Shown here piece by piece: positions 4,096-5,791 of a stretch of 5,791 nucleotides of DNA (position 1 is the stretch's first letter; each line of letters begins with the position of its first letter). The notes below the pieces were generated by a model. The model was not told where the DNA came from. It saw only the letters and a list, made by a program, of their open reading frames with translations, and did no database searches. The stretch spans positions 1 through 5,791 of the forward strand of contig JAKEEN010000115.1 in the NCBI GenBank assembly GCA_022616575.1. The letters run 5' to 3'. The stretch comes from Flammeovirgaceae bacterium (GTDB lineage: Bacteria > Bacteroidota > Bacteroidia > Cytophagales > Cyclobacteriaceae). Both the position numbers and the translations under genes were made by a program.

Positions 4096-5791
4096 TGTTT
4101 TTGTTTTAGGGTTAGTGAATAATTAATTGACATAAAAAAAGATCGTCCGTATGAAACAGGTTGCGATGATCCGTTTGTATGAACCGTTCCGTTTTGACTT
4201 GTATTGCTGATTTGTTTAACTCCCAGCAGGTTTTTAACACCGGTTGTTAAATCAAAATTTTTAACTAGTTTTTTGGAAACCGTAAAGTCAAGCCAGTGAT
4301 ACGCATCCAGTTGCCCGATAGCAACCGAGTTATCCGTATTCAAAATGTACATTCTGAGTTTACCGTTATATTTATAGAAGAGGTTCAAGGCCAGCCCGAG
4401 CTGATCGAAATGGTAACCAACGGCAGCACTCACTTCAGGGGAAAAGAAATACCTTCGCAATGAAGGTGAATTTTCAGAGCCTTCATTATAACGGCCGATG
4501 TGGGCAAGGCCGGTACTAAAAGTCAGTCGCTTCCATTCGGCTTTTTGCTCTGTGCTAAACCCGATAGATTGATAACTCGAAACATTGATATACGTTGCAT
4601 CCGTGCCATTCGATGATGCACCCAGGTCAATCCGGTTATGGATATCATTAAAGAAGGCACCGGCCTTTACTTCGAAAGAAGCTGTTTTTAACTTCAGTTC
4701 CTTCGTGATTGAGAGATCAACGTGGTGCGACTTCTCTGGTTGTAGGTTTTCATTTCCAAAAATGCGATGGTTAGAGTCAACAAATTCAAAATATAATTCC
4801 CGCAATGAAGGGGCCCGGTATCCTCTTCCATAGGCCGCCCGAACAGAAAGCGAATGTGTTAAATCAAACTTGATGTTAAGCGAAGGAAGAAAGGGTGTTT
4901 TATATATTGAGTTAATAGCATACCGGAATCCCGGCCTGAGTTTTAGTCTTGCTAAAGGAAGCCACTCCAATGAAGAGAAGATAGCAAAGTCGTTCATTGA
5001 TTTATTTCCGTCAGCAATCCTTCCTCCTGAAGCAGATTCCAGATTTATATCGTAACCGCTTTGAAGTGAAATATCGGAACTAATATTTCTTGTTACCGTT
5101 CCCCGTATCACAACCGCTTGAAATGTGCTCGTATCCTGATCGCCAGCACCTATGGTCAATGTTTCTTCGCCTGTGTTCATGTTTTTCGAGTATTTCTTTT
5201 TGATTCTTTCAAAATCAGAAAGAGAAAAAACGAGGTTGTAGGTAGCCTGACCAAGTCGGCCATCAGCATTCAGAACATGATTGATGCGATGTGTTTTGTA
5301 TTCTTCATCAAATGCATAACCGCTAAAAACATCGATGGAGCCTTTGTCATGGATTAATTCATTCAGATAATCCACTTTGTAGTATAGGGAATGCTTACGA
5401 AATTTGTGTTTCACCAGTCCGCCCACTATCCATTGATCTTTTGGATTCCATTCTGTTAAACTTCCGGAACGGTTATCGTTATATCCTAAAAAATTATTTT
5501 TAGAAAGATTAAGTTGGCCAAGCCAGGTGGGTGAGAAATTATGTTTGACACCGACATGTTGAATATGCCTTCCTTCAAATAACCCATATTTATTTCCTGC
5601 TGATTCTTCCTGAAGGGAAGCCAGAACCTCGCCCTTATAAGGAGTACTTTTCGAAGTAATAATATTAACGACACCAGCCAACGCATTCGCACCGTAGTTC
5701 ACAGCCATGGGTCCTTCGACAATTTCAATTCTTTCTACCGATTGCAAATTGATTTGACTTAAGTCTGCATCGTTTCCGCTGCCATTTCGAT
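4092..5791 (-). CDS. TonB-dependent outer-membrane receptor, heme/HmuR-like (N-terminus beyond the right edge)
   Basis: The last 565 residues are visible; the frame is open to the right edge (first full codon ends at 5789), so the signal peptide, TonB box and first part of the plug are missing. Residues 20-45 hold the plug motif VERIEIVEGPMAVNYGANAL followed by AGVVNIIT. The rest is a beta-barrel of alternating strands. YRAP (324-327) and NENL (346-349) match the FRAP/NPNL boxes of heme receptors, with His341 (in DSNHRIFG) between them, where heme receptors carry a functional histidine. The protein should import heme or a similar ligand across the outer membrane with TonB energy. The C-terminus (GRSFFMSINYSLTLKQKQ) runs a few residues past the usual terminal aromatic residue. 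The TGA stop overlaps the HmuY-like start. A methionine/TTG start near 5747 would fall inside the plug and is not real. Confidence 0.9.
   Translation of the reverse strand, partial: RNGSGNDADLSQINLQSVERIEIVEGPMAVNYGANALAGVVNIITSKSTPYKGEVLASLQEESAGNKYGLFEGRHIQHVGVKHNFSPTWLGQLNLSKNNFLGYNDNRSGSLTEWNPKDQWIVGGLVKHKFRKHSLYYKVDYLNELIHDKGSIDVFSGYAFDEEYKTHRINHVLNADGRLGQATYNLVFSLSDFERIKKKYSKNMNTGEETLTIGAGDQDTSTFQAVVIRGTVTRNISSDISLQSGYDINLESASGGRIADGNKSMNDFAIFSSLEWLPLARLKLRPGFRYAINSIYKTPFLPSLNIKFDLTHSLSVRAAYGRGYRAPSLRELYFEFVDSNHRIFGNENLQPEKSHHVDLSITKELKLKTASFEVKAGAFFNDIHNRIDLGASSNGTDATYINVSSYQSIGFSTEQKAEWKRLTFSTGLAHIGRYNEGSENSPSLRRYFFSPEVSAAVGYHFDQLGLALNLFYKYNGKLRMYILNTDNSVAIGQLDAYHWLDFTVSKKLVKNFDLTTGVKNLLGVKQISNTSQNGTVHTNGSSQPVSYGRSFFMSINYSLTLKQKQ

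Noticed and set aside
5745..5747. TTG start codon for the TonB-dependent receptor
   Set aside because: The frame continues upstream to the window edge with plug-domain sequence (RNGSGNDADLSQIN), so the gene starts outside the window.
1..5791. CRISPR array, tRNA, rRNA or riboswitch
   Set aside because: No regularly spaced repeats, cloverleaf-like sequence or conserved riboswitch core was seen on either strand.

Overview
The window looks like chromosomal DNA from a member of the Bacteroidota, probably Cytophagia- or Flavobacteriia-like. The reasons are AT-rich DNA of moderate GC, no Shine-Dalgarno-like motifs before the starts, and the protein families present: an HmuY-type surface lipoprotein with an acidic stretch after the lipid cysteine, a TonB-dependent receptor of the HmuR/heme class, a DUF6607 protein, and a TonB-C-like/TPR gene pair. 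Family names rest on motif recognition by eye; no database search was run.

Left part (1-1196, + strand): the 3' end of a gene for a TonB-C-terminal-like protein runs into the window. It overlaps, by ATGA, a complete secreted TPR protein. The two look translationally coupled.

Middle part (about 1197-2053): a patch of broken mobile DNA and gene fragments between two intact operons. From left to right it holds: the 3' end (domains V and VI) of a group II intron on the minus strand, with an 18-bp perfect palindrome sitting in domain VI; a 5'-truncated alpha/beta-hydrolase on the plus strand, abutting the intron remnant; a perfect 8-bp-stem hairpin; a short N-terminal remnant resembling a REP-associated (IS200/Y1-like) transposase; AT-rich DNA with no gene; and a strong hairpin terminator with T-runs for the minus strand.

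Right part (2054-5791, - strand): a compact three-gene heme-uptake operon read right to left. A TonB-dependent outer-membrane receptor (N-terminus beyond the right edge) overlaps by ATGA a surface HmuY-family lipoprotein with two HmuY-like modules. After a 20-bp gap comes a secreted DUF6607 protein, and the operon ends at the terminator near 1978-2024. The likely working model is that the HmuY-like lipoprotein captures heme or a related ligand at the cell surface and passes it to the receptor for TonB-driven import. The DUF6607 protein would be a periplasmic accessory of unknown job. The operon promoter is not in the window.

No tRNA, rRNA, CRISPR array or riboswitch was recognised. The most notable items are the group II intron relic with a palindrome in its branch-point domain, the possible RAYT/REP relic, and the heme operon with a two-module HmuY and receptor-first gene order.
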